A stretch of DNA of 64,000 bases from assembly GCA_963921795.1 (NCBI GenBank), contig OY997653.1, forward strand, positions 22,889,158 to 22,953,157. The letters are read 5' to 3'. Of the stretch, positions 47,395 through 57,486 are shown one piece after another. The notes beneath the pieces were generated by a model. It searched no databases. It had not been told where the DNA came from and was given only the letters and a program-made list of their open reading frames with translations. The position numbers and the translations under genes are program-made. How positions within the stretch are numbered: the stretch's first letter is position 1; each line of letters starts with the position of its first letter. The stretch is from Nannobrachium achirus (lineage: Eukaryota > Chordata > Actinopteri > Myctophiformes > Myctophidae).

Positions 47395-47880
47395 TTCAAG
47401 GTTCAAGGTTGTACTTTATTGTTACCTGTACATCTTTTTGTACAGGTACATAAGAGTAAAACATATTTTGGTTTGGCTTCCTTCAGACAATGCAGCGGTA
47501 TATACAGTAATAACAGCAGAACAAATAGAAAATAAAAAAGATAGTAATAATAATAATGACATAGAAAGATTTTGGGAAAAGAAAGAGAGTGCAAAAGGCA
47601 AAAGAGCAAATTAATAAAAGAGCATTCTCAAATGTACATGTGCATGAATACGGAACTGGTTGGAAAAACGTGTTCCTTCTTCATCCCACCGGGGAAACTG
47701 CCCCGTCAGGTGAAAAGAAGCGGCTTCAAATCAAATCAAATCAAATTTTATTTACAACAATAAAATTGCTCACTGTACATGGAGGCATCAATGCACAACA
47801 AACCTGTGTAACAATCACAGGGCATAAAGAAGAACATAAAAAAACATAAAAAACCAAGGAAAATAAATGTGTCTTTAAGA
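47395..47880. repeat. Repeat-like tail region
   Basis: Short tandem GGTTCAAGGTTCAAGG at 47394-47410 and (AAATC)n followed by AAATTTTATTTA at 47728-47751, typical of retroposon ends read in reverse. Boundaries unclear. Confidence 0.45.
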
Positions 47881-47895
47881 GAGTTATAAAAAACC

Positions 47896-48064
47896 CAATT
47901 AGCCAGTAGCTATGCCCCTCCCCTAAAAGTTTTTGTCCAATGCTAGCTTAGCAAACGGCAGCTTGCCAAGGTTGTTGCCAAGGCAAACCTTGGCAAGCAG
48001 GAAGTTATTCTAAGCTAGCATTGGTCAAAAGCTTTTTGGGAGGGGCATAGCTACTGGCTAATTG
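47896..48064. mobile_element. Palindromic MITE
   Basis: CAATTAGCCAGTAGCTATGC and its exact complement at the right end. Arms continue through CCCCTCCC..AAAG and CCAATGCTAGCTTAG. Centre near 47968 (TTGCCAAGGTTG..CAACCTTGG-like). Confidence 0.85.
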
Positions 48065-48079
48065 ACTGAGCACCTCGAA

Positions 48080-48345
48080 TATGTAAAGGGAGGTTATTCC
48101 AGAGAGTGTGGGCAGCAGCAGAGAAGGCACGTCGCCCCTGGACCTAAGGTTTGTTGTGGGAACCTCCAGGAGCGATTTGTCAGCAGACCTCAGGCTTGGT
48201 CTGGACTCCTTGTGCACTGAAGGAAGCATGAGTGCAGTTCGTTGCTCTCCCCATGTTGGCAGAGGGAGAGTAGCGCCCAGGATTACACTTAGAAATTGGC
48301 ACTGGGTGAAAAAATAAATAGTGGGAAAAAAATGTACGTAAAAAA
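48080..48345. repeat. Dispersed repeat shared with 2100-2420
   Basis: See the 2100-2420 copy. Here AGAAATTGGCACTGGGTGAA precedes an A-rich end. Confidence 0.55.
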
Positions 48346-48602
48346 AAAAAAGCCTTAACCTTGTAACTTGGCATAATGTAAGGGGCAGCGCATGGACAAG
48401 GCTGGTGGTGCATGATAGTCACATGGCCGGGGTCACGCCACCACGCACAAAGCTGGGAATTATGGCTTTTTGAAGTGACACGGATCTCTGGGATCCGTTC
48501 CTTTAAAAAAAGAAAGTCTCATTTTAGTTACTACAGTAGTTACTTTGTATATTTTGATGATAATTACAAATCACTTCAACCCTGTATACATTTCGGCCAT
48601 TT

Positions 48603-48651
48603 GAAAATGTCTGATCTTCAAGCTCACAATGCTTGTAGATCTGCTATTTTC
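48603..48651. repeat. Recurrent hairpin module, short form
   Basis: GAAAATGTCTGATCTTCAAG pairs with CTTGTAGATCTGCTATTTTC. The inner arms are lost. Confidence 0.75.
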
Positions 48652-48722
48652 AAAGTATTTTTCGACATTTTATTAATTGGAAAACTTGTGAAATGGGACA
48701 GTCTGCACAATGAATAATTTTG

Positions 48723-48794
48723 GTATTTACCAAGTACATTTTGATACCAATACTTCTACTGAAGTATTGGTATCAAAATGTACTTGGTAAATAC
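48723..48794. repeat. Perfect 34-bp-arm palindrome
   Basis: GTATTTACCAAGTACATTTT and the rest of the arm pair perfectly with the right arm; 4-nt loop TACT. Derived from the TACTTAAGTAA-type element. Confidence 0.9.
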
Positions 48795-48897
48795 ATACCA
48801 ATAAATACATACCAATACTTCTACTGGAGTACATTTTGACTACGAACTTCTACTTGGAGCAGACTATTTCTATGTTGCAGTATTGATACTTTTACTT

Positions 48898-49165
48898 AAA
48901 GGGGGCCTGTCACCTAAAGGGTTACTGTCACTTTAAGAATCATCTTAAAAAACAAGTTAATATTTGTATGATGTCATTGTGGGGATGAAAAATTATAAGC
49001 CAATCAAATTAATTGTCTGTATAGCCTGCATGACTACTTACTGTACTGGTCAGCTGTTTTTGGGGGGTGAGCACTGTGACATGAGCTTCAGACTGTTTCA
49101 GACCGTTTTCAGAGAAGCTCATGTCACAGTGTAATCTGCCCCTCAACCCCTTTAGGTGACAGTAT
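48898..49165. repeat. Dispersed repeat shared with 23560-23830
   Basis: Internal inverted match: ATGAGCTTCAGACTG... against GAGAAGCTCATGTCACAGTG. Ends CCTTTAGGTGACAGTA near the receptor exon. Confidence 0.7.
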
Positions 49166-49334
49166 CCCTTTAAGTAAAGAATTGTATTTGAATTTCAATC
49201 CCCCCCCCTAAAAAAAAAGGAACGGCTTACTACTGCGAACCGGATCCCATCGTTCATTTCAAAGAGCCGTTCAATCGACTCGATTCGTTTCGTGAACGTC
49301 CCACCCTAAAGTATGTGTGTTTCTATTTCTGTTC

Positions 49335-49376
<42 letters not shown>
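49166..49376 (+). other. Intron 3' end with CT microsatellite as polypyrimidine tract
   Basis: 49212-49305 contains GAACGGCTCTTTGAAATGAA-type words (in reverse) of a fish repeat. (CT)n 49337-49374 runs directly into the CAG acceptor of the nmbr exon. Confidence 0.8.
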
Positions 49377-49518
49377 GTATAAAGCCATAGTGAACCCCAT
49401 GGACATCCAGACGTCCAGTGCAGTGTTTTGGACGTGTCTGAAGGCAGTGTCCATCTGGCTGCTGTCCGTCCTCCTGGCCGTCCCTGAGGCCATCTTCTCC
49501 CAGGTGGTCTCCATGCAG
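49377..49518 (+). CDS. nmbr: Neuromedin B receptor, internal exon (end of TM3, ICL2, TM4)
   Basis: This exon encodes part of a Gq-coupled plasma-membrane receptor for neuromedin B/bombesin-like peptides. Its 142 bases give one base completing a split Arg codon (DR|Y), then 47 codons starting [13 protein letters not shown] (ICL2) and continuing through TM4 ([20 protein letters not shown], then [10 protein letters not shown]). The VNPMD and SVLLAVPEA motifs fit NMBR better than GRPR (which has VRPMD and SMLLAIPEA). Acceptor: a CT microsatellite followed by CAG at 49374-49376. Donor: CAG|GTACAC at 49518/49519, phase 0. The reading frame joins exactly to the exon at 55933. The exon encoding the N-terminus to TM3 is not found upstream in this window, so it lies before base 1 or in an assembly gap. 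Family assignment is from remembered vertebrate sequences; BRS3 or another paralogue is less likely. Confidence 0.93.
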
Positions 49519-50380
49519 GTACACTCTAAAACAACACTAAGATTACCAATGGTGTAAAGTGACCAAGTACATTTCCTTAACTCATTAAAGGACAACTCCA
49601 CCCATGACATCTAGGCTCATTTTCTTACTTATATTGATCCAAAATTACTGTCCATGGGGTCTATTACTTTTAGGCAGAGATGCCCCTGTTGTCCAGTTTC
49701 CCCAGCAGAATCCAGCAGCCCTCATAGCATAGAGTGGAGCCCATATATCTACAATATTTGTTGGGGTCAAAAGTGATTTTCTCTTTCATGAATGTGTTAC
49801 TAGTTGTCATTACAAACACATCCATGCCCCGGTTGTCCCGCACCAGCCACCACAGTCTCATGAATCATGTTTTGGGGTGAGCATTCTGCAGAACTGCCAA
49901 TCAAAGTGACTGTACTGGCCAATCACAGCGCGTCTTTAACGTGACTTGGAACACACAACAGCCCAACATCTGTTTAGCAGAGTACGGCAGATCATGTGGG
50001 ACAACGATGGCATAGATGCGTGTGTAATGGCAACTAATAGCAGATTGATAAAAGAAAAACACACTTTTGACTGCAACAAATAGCGTAAAAGCGATAGGCT
50101 TATCTGGTCTCCACTCTATGCTATGAGGGCTTCTGTGTTTTGTTGGGGACCTAATGGACAGTCATAAAATAAAACAAAAGGTCTTCCAAATCCTATGTTT
50201 CTGTATCAGTGGTGCTCAAACATTTTAATGTCAAGGACCACTAGAAGCCAGGAGGTTAGGGCAGGGTTCCCCAATTAGTTTTCCTCAAGGGCCGAATTAT
50301 GTCTAGGGTACCAAGCCGAGGGCCACAACATTGCAGGGGGCGGCGGCGGCGTTCCCACTACTCCAACGACAGTTCAGATA

Positions 50381-50617
50381 TCGTCGTTTGTCGGGTGAAA
50401 ATCTTGTATGTCCAAAACCGTTTGTTTTGCATTCATCATTTCAAAAAGGATTTAAACTAGTTAAAACAGCCGATCTACAAGCACACAACGCCTCGAACCG
50501 CGAGGCGTTGTGTGCTTGTAGATCGGCTGTTTTCACTACTTTTGTGCGACGGCCTTGTATGATTTGCAAAAGAACGTAGAAATTTGGAGATACGAGATTT
50601 CCACCCGACAACGACGA
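50381..50617. mobile_element. TCGTC-family TIR element, best-preserved copy
   Basis: Left TCGTCGTTTGTCGGGTGAAA. Right end complemented, TCGTCGTTGTCGGGTGGAAA. TA flanks both ends (50379-50380, 50618-50619). 237 bp. The central hairpin at 50463-50533 has perfect 33-bp arms. The TA flank suits a mariner-like origin (inference). Confidence 0.85.
50463..50533. repeat. Recurrent hairpin module, perfect copy
   Basis: Arms of 33 bp starting AAAACAGCCGATCTACAAGC; tip CGCCTCG-aaccg-CGAGGCG. Confidence 0.95.
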
Positions 50618-50784
50618 TATACTAGTGTTGTTGCTGCTCTTACTGGGGTTGGTGTGGGCCAGACAGTAGCACCCCGCGGGCCGCAAATGGCCCGCGGGCC
50701 GCCTATTGGGGAACCCTGGGTTAGGGTGTACATATTGCTACGGGCTGGGGGCGGCACGTGTCAGCACATGGCAGAAGTCCCACC

Positions 50785-50882
50785 TTTCTAACCACTCTCT
50801 GCCTTATGTCGTGATCAGGCTTTTCTCTTCGCAGATGAGTAAGCCTGGCTACGTGAGGTTACTGGCAGGTGAGTCAGTAGAA
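50785..50882 (+). repeat. Exon-like repeat (copy 1)
   Basis: TTTTCTCTTCGCAG then ATGAGTAAGCCTGGCTACG... then GCAG|GTGAGT. It looks like a spliceable micro-exon (MSKPGYVRLLAG), but it is repeated at 60122-60220, so it is treated as dispersed repeat. Confidence 0.6.
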
Positions 50883-51085
50883 TATGACAGCAGACAATAC
50901 ACACACACGTGTGTGGTGGAATTAATTGGCATAACGACTATATTAGGGGGATAAAAGGTGTAAAAAGCAAAGGGATTTCAAATTATTATAATATATAATT
51001 ACTACAACAACAATACGCATTCGAATTCTAATTCTAAAAGCCTAAAAGCCTCATGTATGCTCCGTCGCTTGATGTTGCGTGCCGA

Positions 51086-51138
51086 CAAGCTCTCAACGCG
51101 TCGCTTGAGAGCCTGTGTAGATCAACTAGCCTATTTTA
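51086..51138. repeat. Recurrent hairpin module, diverged
   Basis: CGACAAGCTCTCAACGCGTC, then GAGAGCCTGTGTAGATCAAC. Confidence 0.6.
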
Positions 51139-51221
51139 GCTATTTGTTTGGAGGCTAAAAGAGAACAGATGTTCGCCTATATTGTGACATTCCCAAAATT
51201 GGGATGCCACGTTGAACATGC

Positions 51222-52037
51222 TTAACTCACTGAACGCCATAAACGTCTTATACGTCTTTGGACCTCGGTGCCATAAACGTCTTTTACGTCTTTTTAATTA
51301 ATCAAAAGTTTTATCATTTTTTCATAATTGTAATTTCAAAAAAATCGCTCTAGAAGTTGGCCATATGCCTCCGTGACCTGAGCGATACGGCCGATTTGAC
51401 TGTAGCACCAGTGTAACACAGTCCGGCGGAAAATCGGTATAGCCGAAGATTGGTTCCGGCCGTTTAAATGTTATCTAAAACGTTCGTTTATACACTTTCC
51501 CGTGCATCCCTGACGAACTATAAGTACTCAAAAGGATTCTCAGGATTCCAGCGGTGCCATCCATTCTTCTCTACCTATCCTTGATCGCGATCGCCAGGGT
51601 TCCGAAGTGTGTAGCATGCTAGCTAAAAGGCCTGGCCAAAATGTAAACAACAGGCCCAAACCAAAAAAAAGATGGACGTCTTCTTCCTTCTTCTGTTAGT
51701 TGATCAGATAGTAGGAGACCACCCTCTGGTGGTTTTCAAATGGTATTGCACTCCAGATTGCACACAGGGCCCATCACAGCACACACATATGATGATGATC
51801 AAGACATCTTACACATGTTCTATTGAAGCCCAAATCTAATGATAGGATATATATATATAAATATACATGTTTTCCTTTGTAAGAGGGGTAGTGTGGCTTT
51901 CGATAGAAGCATAGATTTATATATGTAATTTAAGTACAAAATATGATTTTGGCCCCCATAAAAAGGCAAAATTAAGCAAAATGGCTGGCACCAGTTTTGT
52001 AGATTTTGAATAAAGGGTGGCATTCACTGAGTTTTAA
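51222..52037. mobile_element. TTAA-flanked element with CTCA.TGAA.GCCA ends
   Basis: TTAACTCACTGAACGCCATA at left. The right end complemented is TTAAAACTCAGTGAATGCCA. Duplicated CCATAAACGTCTTTTACGTC words near the left end. No transposase, so likely a piggyBac-type derivative. Confidence 0.7.
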
Positions 52038-52873
52038 TAAGGTTGCATACAATAAAAGGCTTGTCTAAATTATTACGCGTGTCACATGTGGGATGGATGG
52101 GCATCGATTGCAATGAAATCAGATTAATCTGTAAAAAATATATTCTTGGGCAGGCCTGGAATTTTGTCATTTTAGGGGCAAGGCCACTTGGCCTTTGGTG
52201 TTGTCCATTGTTTGAGGGCACAAAAGCCAAATGCCAGGGCAGGAAGGCCATCAAATAAAACAAGATTTTAGTCCATTGAAAGAATTAATTGAATTTAAGG
52301 GTTAAAGACGATTTTAAATATAATATGTAGACTATCCGCTGTGAAATAAATACATTATGGTATTTACAATCTGATCCATTGCTCAGCCCTGCACCAATCA
52401 AAGATACTGGATTGGTTTAAAACGGAGACTCAACAAAAGACACTGGTGTCTAAATGACAAGAAAGAGACACTGGTGTCTATGACAGGAAAGAGACAGAGG
52501 AGAAAGTGGTTCAGTCAGCTCGGGCATTAAGGCCACTTGTGGCCTCAACTCATGCCATTGGTTTGAGGGGCACAAGGCCAAACTGAGAGGCAACGGAGGG
52601 CCATGGCCTTCCTGGCCTCCATGAAATTCCTCCCCTGGAGTTGGGGACAATATAGCCTATGCATAAAGCAACTGAATTTGTGGGGTGGCCATTGCCATCC
52701 CCTGATGCCCTAAACAACGCCCCCCTGATTTACAGTGTAGTTCCCTGCCCTCTCTCTTTGTGTGTCTCGTATCGATGTACAGTGTGCTGTATTGTTCCCT
52801 GTCCTTGTGTGTCTTATGTCTCAGTCCATCCCTTTGATGGTCTAATTCTGCCCTGCATTCCCTCTGTTGCATC
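52038..52873. other. Unassigned intronic
   Basis: GGCCACTTGGCCT and similar words recur at 52185 and 52530 (a degraded repeat). No gene. Confidence 0.35.
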
Positions 52874-52961
52874 CAGGGGCGTCACGAGGGGGGGAAAATT
52901 GGGACCGAGTTACTAGGGCCCAAGGTGGAGGGGCCTTCATTATTTTAAACTTTAGCCATTG

Positions 52962-53019
52962 AAAAATAGCAGATATACAAGCTCTTGCCACGCTGCGAGC
53001 TTGTAGATCTGCTATTTTT
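52962..53019. repeat. Recurrent hairpin module
   Basis: AAAAATAGCAGATATACAAG pairs with CTTGTAGATCTGCTATTTTT. Confidence 0.9.
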
Positions 53020-53275
53020 TTAAAGTCTTGAAATTGTGTTAAAATCTTTGAATATATGTATTTTTTAAGCGAACATTTGTAACTCAAATTTTGCTTCTGG
53101 GGGGTCCCTGGAACTAAATATTTTGAGATGGGGGTCCGTGGCCAAATACATATCATTTTGGGGGTCCTTCACATGAAAAGGTTTGAGCACCACTGACAAA
53201 GAAACATAGGTTTTCAAAAATACCTTAGAAGGATTTGAAATATTCAAGGACTTGCACAAATGTTCACAATTTTTC

Positions 53276-53330
53276 AAAAATAGCAGATCTACCGAGTGCC
53301 CCGCTGTGAGCTTATATATCTGCTATTTTT
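53276..53330. repeat. Recurrent hairpin module
   Basis: AAAAATAGCAGATCTACCGA side pairs with TTATATATCTGCTATTTTT. Middle degraded. Confidence 0.8.
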
Positions 53331-53933
53331 CAATATTTAAATCACAACATAATGCGTTCCCAGTCTAAATGGGTTAAACCCCATCCCCCTATGAGGGAAC
53401 GTGCATGGGGGGGGGGGGGGCTGCAGTGAATCCTTGTACCCAGGGCCCAGAATTTGGTGCCACACCCCTGGTTGTATCCATGCCAGCGCATTATGGAAGC
53501 CATGCTGTTTTCATCCCACTGGGAGTGGGTGGGGGCTAAAAAGCCAATCCCCCGGCCCTAGTGGCAGCCATAAACTTTAATACGGTCAAATTATGAATCA
53601 CAAGTGCTTCAATTTGTCTGTTGAGAGCCTGCTTTATGATCCAGTGATGTACTGTATAGTGCTTCGGCTGGTTTTGTCCCTCTCTCTCTCCAACTGCTCT
53701 TACCCACGTTTATAGTCGCTGTCGGCCCCCCGGAAACCTCACATGTCCAAAACCTCTTTCTTTTTAGAAAACAGAAGATCATAACCTGTGTTCACAATAG
53801 ATCCAATGTAGTTGTTATTTAGTAACGTGTAATTTCATTGGCTCATTATTTATAAAACACACACATACACACACACACACACACACACTGAACGACTTTC
53901 ACTTTCACCTTCAAGATATTTTGAAAATAGCAG

Positions 53934-53989
53934 ATCTATACACCACCTAGAAGTGCGGCATGCCGTGAGCTTGTAGACAGGCTGTTTTT
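53934..53989. repeat. Recurrent hairpin module, diverged
   Basis: GAAAATAGCAGATCTATACA side; GAGCTTGTAGACAGGCTGTT side. Confidence 0.7.
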
Positions 53990-54045
53990 GCGACTTGTGG
54001 TGCATCACTCTTGAACGACAAAGTAGGTCATTAATTTGTACCTAC

Positions 54046-54428
54046 CAAGGGTCTTCAACAGAGGGTCCGGGACCCCTAGGGGGTCCTCAGAGTTACTATC
54101 TTTGTGTGATAGAAAGAAAATAATAAAATCTCCTTTTTAGCCAGATTCTTAACCAGAATCTGAGAACTTAAGCCAACAATAGCAGATGTACAAGCTCATA
54201 AGCTTGTAGATCGGCTATTTTCGGCAAAGAGGTTTGGTGTAGAGTAGAGAAGTATTGACAGTTCAAGTGGTTAAATATCTGAATACAGAAATTGACATGA
54301 ATCCAAAATACATGATTGTGCTGTCAAACGATGAAACTATATGGAATCTATAACAAGGTTGTGGGAGTCCCTGCTTCATCTCTCTCTCAACTAAGGGGTC
54401 CTTGGCCTGAACACGTTGAAGTCCCCTG
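54046..54428. mobile_element. CA(A/G)GGGTCTTCAAC TIR element (copy 2) with hairpin
   Basis: Same order as 41544-41919. Here the hairpin 54178-54221 is complete (AATAGCAGATGTACAAGCT / AGCTTGTAGATCGGCTATT), with the shared GGTTCAAGTGGTTAAATATC downstream. Confidence 0.8.
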
Positions 54429-54966
54429 ATTTATAATTTTAAAAAAAGAAAGAAAAAACACACAAAGTTGAAACGTGGAGATACAAGGTTTCTGTCTGAC
54501 AGTCTCCTCTTTTCTTTTCCTCTTTGAAGACAAATTGATTCCTGTCTTCCGCTCCAGCCTCTTCTCCTCTCCTATTCTTCCTCTCCTCTCCTCGCCTAAC
54601 CTGCCTCACCCCCAGAAATAGATGTTTTTAAATCGGAATGACAAACCGTAGGAGAGATGAAAACCTTTACGGTGCTCTGTGAAGGGGCTCATTAGCCCGT
54701 CCATTGTGTCCATTGATTGTCAACAGCAATTCCATTGGCTTTCAGTGCTCGCACCACGCGCACATGCACACATGCACGCACATGCTTGCACACACACACG
54801 CACACACTCATACCGTACACACACACACATGCATGCCCAATTGCCCATTGTCATACATGTGTATGGTGTGTTACTCAGCTCCCCACAAGATTATTATATT
54901 TTCAATTTAGTTTTAGTGTTCATTTTAGTTGTTTTTTTATTTTATTGTAATGTGGGGTAGTCAGAA
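54429..54966. other. Unassigned intronic
   Basis: Degenerate CA/CACG tract at 54770-54835. A partial TCGTC-family right end at 54475-54505 (GTGGAGATACAAGGTTTCTG). No gene. Confidence 0.4.
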
Positions 54967-55058
54967 GGCAAGATCCCAAAAGCTCAGAACAATTTAAAAA
55001 ATAGCCCATCTACAAGGTCGATACGTTTTCTTTCTTTTTGACTTTTGCATAGAAGTGG

Positions 55059-55389
55059 CAGGGGCGGCCTTAGTAATCTGGAGGCCCGTTTCAAGGGCTA
55101 TTGATGAGGCCCCCCTCGCACCGAGGCCACAGTAGACGCACAACAATCGCACACAGAAGTTGACTTATAGTCAATGACTGGCTGCTATTTATATATTATT
55201 ATTATATCACTACATAATGTTATAGCATTGACCTAAATGGCGTTATATTAACAAGGTTATATGATTATTAAAAAGTGTTATAAGTGTGTTGCAAGTTGAA
55301 CGAGGCTTGCTGGCTAGCTCTTGGAGGCCCCCTGGTAGCTGAGGCCCGTTTCAATTGAAACTGGTGAAACATAGCTAAGGCCTCCCCTG
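55059..55389. mobile_element. hAT-type element with perfect 8-bp target duplication
   Basis: CAGGGGCGGCCTTAG and CTAAGGCCTCCCCTG ends. AGAAGTGG directly flanks both (55051-55058, 55390-55397). The paralogous segment at 57560-57580 has the empty site (AAAAGTGGATCC), confirming the insertion. 331 bp, no ORF. Confidence 0.92.
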
Positions 55390-55589
55390 AGAAGTGGATC
55401 CAAACTGGTGCATTACTGGTAGATCCTGCGAGAGTGCGTTGCTGGGAAAGAGAACGGTCAATAATAAAGTCGATTTTCTCCCTAATAATAATATAGGCCC
55501 CACGCCTTGGGGAGTTGTTTGTCACAGTAGATTTGCACATACGTGAAATGTATTACCCATCCTATAACGACTATAGGAGCAGTGAGCAG

Positions 55590-55745
55590 CCATATGTGGT
55601 GCTCGGGGAGCAATTAGGGGTTAAGGGTCTTGCTCAGGCACCCATCGACACAAAGCTGACTGACTGGGAATCGAACCTGCGACAACCAGGGGCTCTGGCT
55701 CCCCAGGCAGGCTCCCTAACCACTCAACTACAGCCACCCGCTATT
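55590..55745 (-). repeat. tRNA-derived SINE, minus strand (first copy)
   Basis: The reverse complement begins GGGTGGCTGTAGTTGAGTGG (A-box-like) and carries GCAGGTTCGATTCCCAG (canonical B box), then GAGCAAGACCCTTAACCCC. It is carried inside the larger duplicated segment also seen at 57487-58089. Confidence 0.75.
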
Positions 55746-55932
55746 TCCTTATTTGTGTCTGAAAACAGTGATTTTACAGTTAGTATGCAACATTTTGGGA
55801 ATATTGTGTGGCTTGCGACGATCGGGTCCTATAGAAGCTGAGTTCACGTTCACTCTCCCATTGGAACGAATATACTCCAACCTGCCATTTTTTGCATTTG
55901 TGACTCTCTCCTCCCTTCCCCTCCCCACGCAG

Positions 55933-56148
55933 GGTCACAAGGACAACAGCAACGTGACCTTTGTGAACTGCGTGCCGTACCCCCTGTCCAACGAGATGCA
56001 CCCCAAGATACACTCGGTCATGATCTTCCTGGTGTACTTCCTGGTCCCGCTGGCCATCATCTCCGTCTACTACTACCACATCGCACGCACGCTCATCAGG
56101 AGCGCCCACGACATGCCCGGAGAGATCAGCGAGCACACCAAGAGACAG
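55933..56148 (+). CDS. nmbr: Neuromedin B receptor, internal exon (ECL2, TM5, ICL3)
   Basis: The exon is 216 bases, 72 codons, phase 0 at both ends. It reads GHKDNSNVTFVNCVPYP (ECL2: an N-V-T glycosylation sequon and the Cys expected to pair with TM3), then HPKIHSVMIFLVYFLVPLAI (TM5), ISVYYYHIARTLIRSAHDMP and GEISEHTKRQ (start of ICL3). NMBR hallmarks are IFLVYFL.PLAII, YYYHIA.TLI.SAH and PGE..EHTK.Q. Acceptor: pyrimidine tract then CACGCAG at 55926-55932. Donor: CAG|GTAAGA at 56149, near consensus. The exon ending K-Q before TM6 matches the known bombesin-receptor boundary. The TM6/TM7/C-tail exon does not appear before base 64000. The stretch immediately upstream, to within about 40 bp of the acceptor, is dispersed repeat. 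Confidence 0.94.
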
Positions 56149-57486
56149 GTAAGACTATAGGCATGGGGATGGGACAATACGCGATATTATCGTTTATCGT
56201 GATGAAAAACACTCACGATAATCGTATCATGGAGATTTAATTTATCGTGAAATCGTCCTCCGTCATGCACTGGGATCAATTCACCTTTTATGTGCTGAGC
56301 TGCATATCTGCTGACACAGACTTTTGCAAGTCATTTAGCTGCTTTTTCGTTGTTGGAAGCCAACCAACCTATGCATACTGTATGTCCAAGGCTGCCAAAG
56401 ATTAAGTAGATTGTACCTATAGCCTAGCTCTGTGATGGTTTGGAGGAGCGGCTGGTATTTCATTACTTTGGTCATAAAGGCTTCCTCTAAGCTAGAGTCA
56501 AAGGTGCAGGCCACTTCAAGAAAGGAAACTGATTTGTTTCGACAAATCATCGACAACGACAACTTCTGGTGTATTAGCAGAGAGATGTGCAAAGACGTCA
56601 GTACAGAGGTGCAACATGGAAGGTTTGACACAGGAATGTTTGCACAATGTGTGACATCACATGGTTTCTATAGCAGTATGCACGTGATCATCATCATACT
56701 AGTAAGTTATGCGGGAACGCCTACTGAGTGGCAAAAAACTACATCCAAACAGAAAAGTCTATCTGATTACATTAATTACCACGTTAAACGATGTCAAACT
56801 CACTATGCCACTCGCTTTGCTACTCGATTTGTCATTCACTTAATGCATGCGCATACCCTATCACAAGTGTGATGCAAACAATGAGGTACAAGGGTGGAGG
56901 GAAACACAAGGGAAAGGTTGAGTCTGGGGGGAAGGACCAGTAACCTGGCTTTTACTGTAAAGGTGATAATGTCCTGATTGAGAGCAGTGTTCCTGAGAAA
57001 AGAATGGGAAACAGCAGAGTAAGGGGGGAAGGATGTGGGGCTGATTCCCTGGCTATAGGGTCTCCATTGATCAAAGAACACCAGGTCCCTATAGCCAACT
57101 GCCTTACAGTATCATCATTATCCGGCATGCTCAAAAGGTGTGAAATGACGTTGTTTAATTACATCACAGACGCTCATAAATGGATCCCCCTTAAAACTAA
57201 AGATATATTGTGTGCAGCACTGTGTGCAGAGAATATAGAAGGCATAATATCCAGATGGGTTTCTCAATGATTAAAGGCTTACTGATGATCGGTCAACTGC
57301 AACATCATTATGTACTGTATACTGGCAGGTTGTGTTTGGCTCGACGCCAGACATCATGGAACCGTGTCGGCCTTGAGACTTTCTGGACTGTTGCCTTCCA
57401 TATAGTGCACAGTGTATTCAGCATACCAGCCCCGTTTTACCATGGACAGGTCACACAGACAGGTACACAAAGACATTGACTGTGTC
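56149..57486. other. nmbr downstream intron, unassigned
   Basis: 56165-56265 resembles a CGATATTATCGTTTATCGTG-type repeat. The 56432-56872 ORF shows no recognisable family. No TM6/TM7 exon found. Confidence 0.4.

Larger units (their letters stand above)
52874..53470. mobile_element. hAT-type element CAGGGGCGTCACG with two hairpins
   Basis: Ends CAGGGGCGTCACGAGG and CCACACCCCTG. Flanks GTTGCATC (52866-52873) and GTTGTATC (53471-53478), 7 of 8 matching. Contains hairpins at 52962-53019 and 53276-53330 and, between them, a GGGGGTCC...TTTGAGCACCACTG fragment. Confidence 0.8.
54967..55890. repeat. Large direct repeat flanking the nmbr exon (left copy)
   Basis: Shares with 57487-58089 the ordered blocks CAAGATCCCAAAAGCTCAGA, GTCGATACGTTTTC, TGCATTACTGGTAGATC, CACAGTAGATTTGCACATAC, the SINE, and AATATTGTGTGGCTTG through CTCTCCCATTGGAACGAATA. 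It contains the extra hAT insertion 55059-55389. Confidence 0.85.
49519..55932 (+). other. nmbr intron splitting the mammalian exon 2 region
   Basis: This 6414-bp intron begins GTACAC and ends CACGCAG. It interrupts the ECL2 coding segment between Met-Gln and Gly-His-Lys. From recall, mammalian NMBR and GRPR have three coding exons, and this region lies within a single exon of about 350 bp; the two fish exons together are 358 bp. The intron carries a TCGTC-type TIR element (50381-50617), a TTAA-flanked element (51222-52037), two hAT-type elements (52874-53470, 55059-55389), a GGGTC-type element (54046-54428), a SINE (55590-55745) and at least six copies of the recurrent hairpin. No other coding sequence is recognisable in it. 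Confidence 0.75.

Noticed and set aside
56432..56872. 146-aa plus-strand ORF just after the nmbr exon
   Set aside because: Composition and motif content look random; it is intronic and lacks family signatures.
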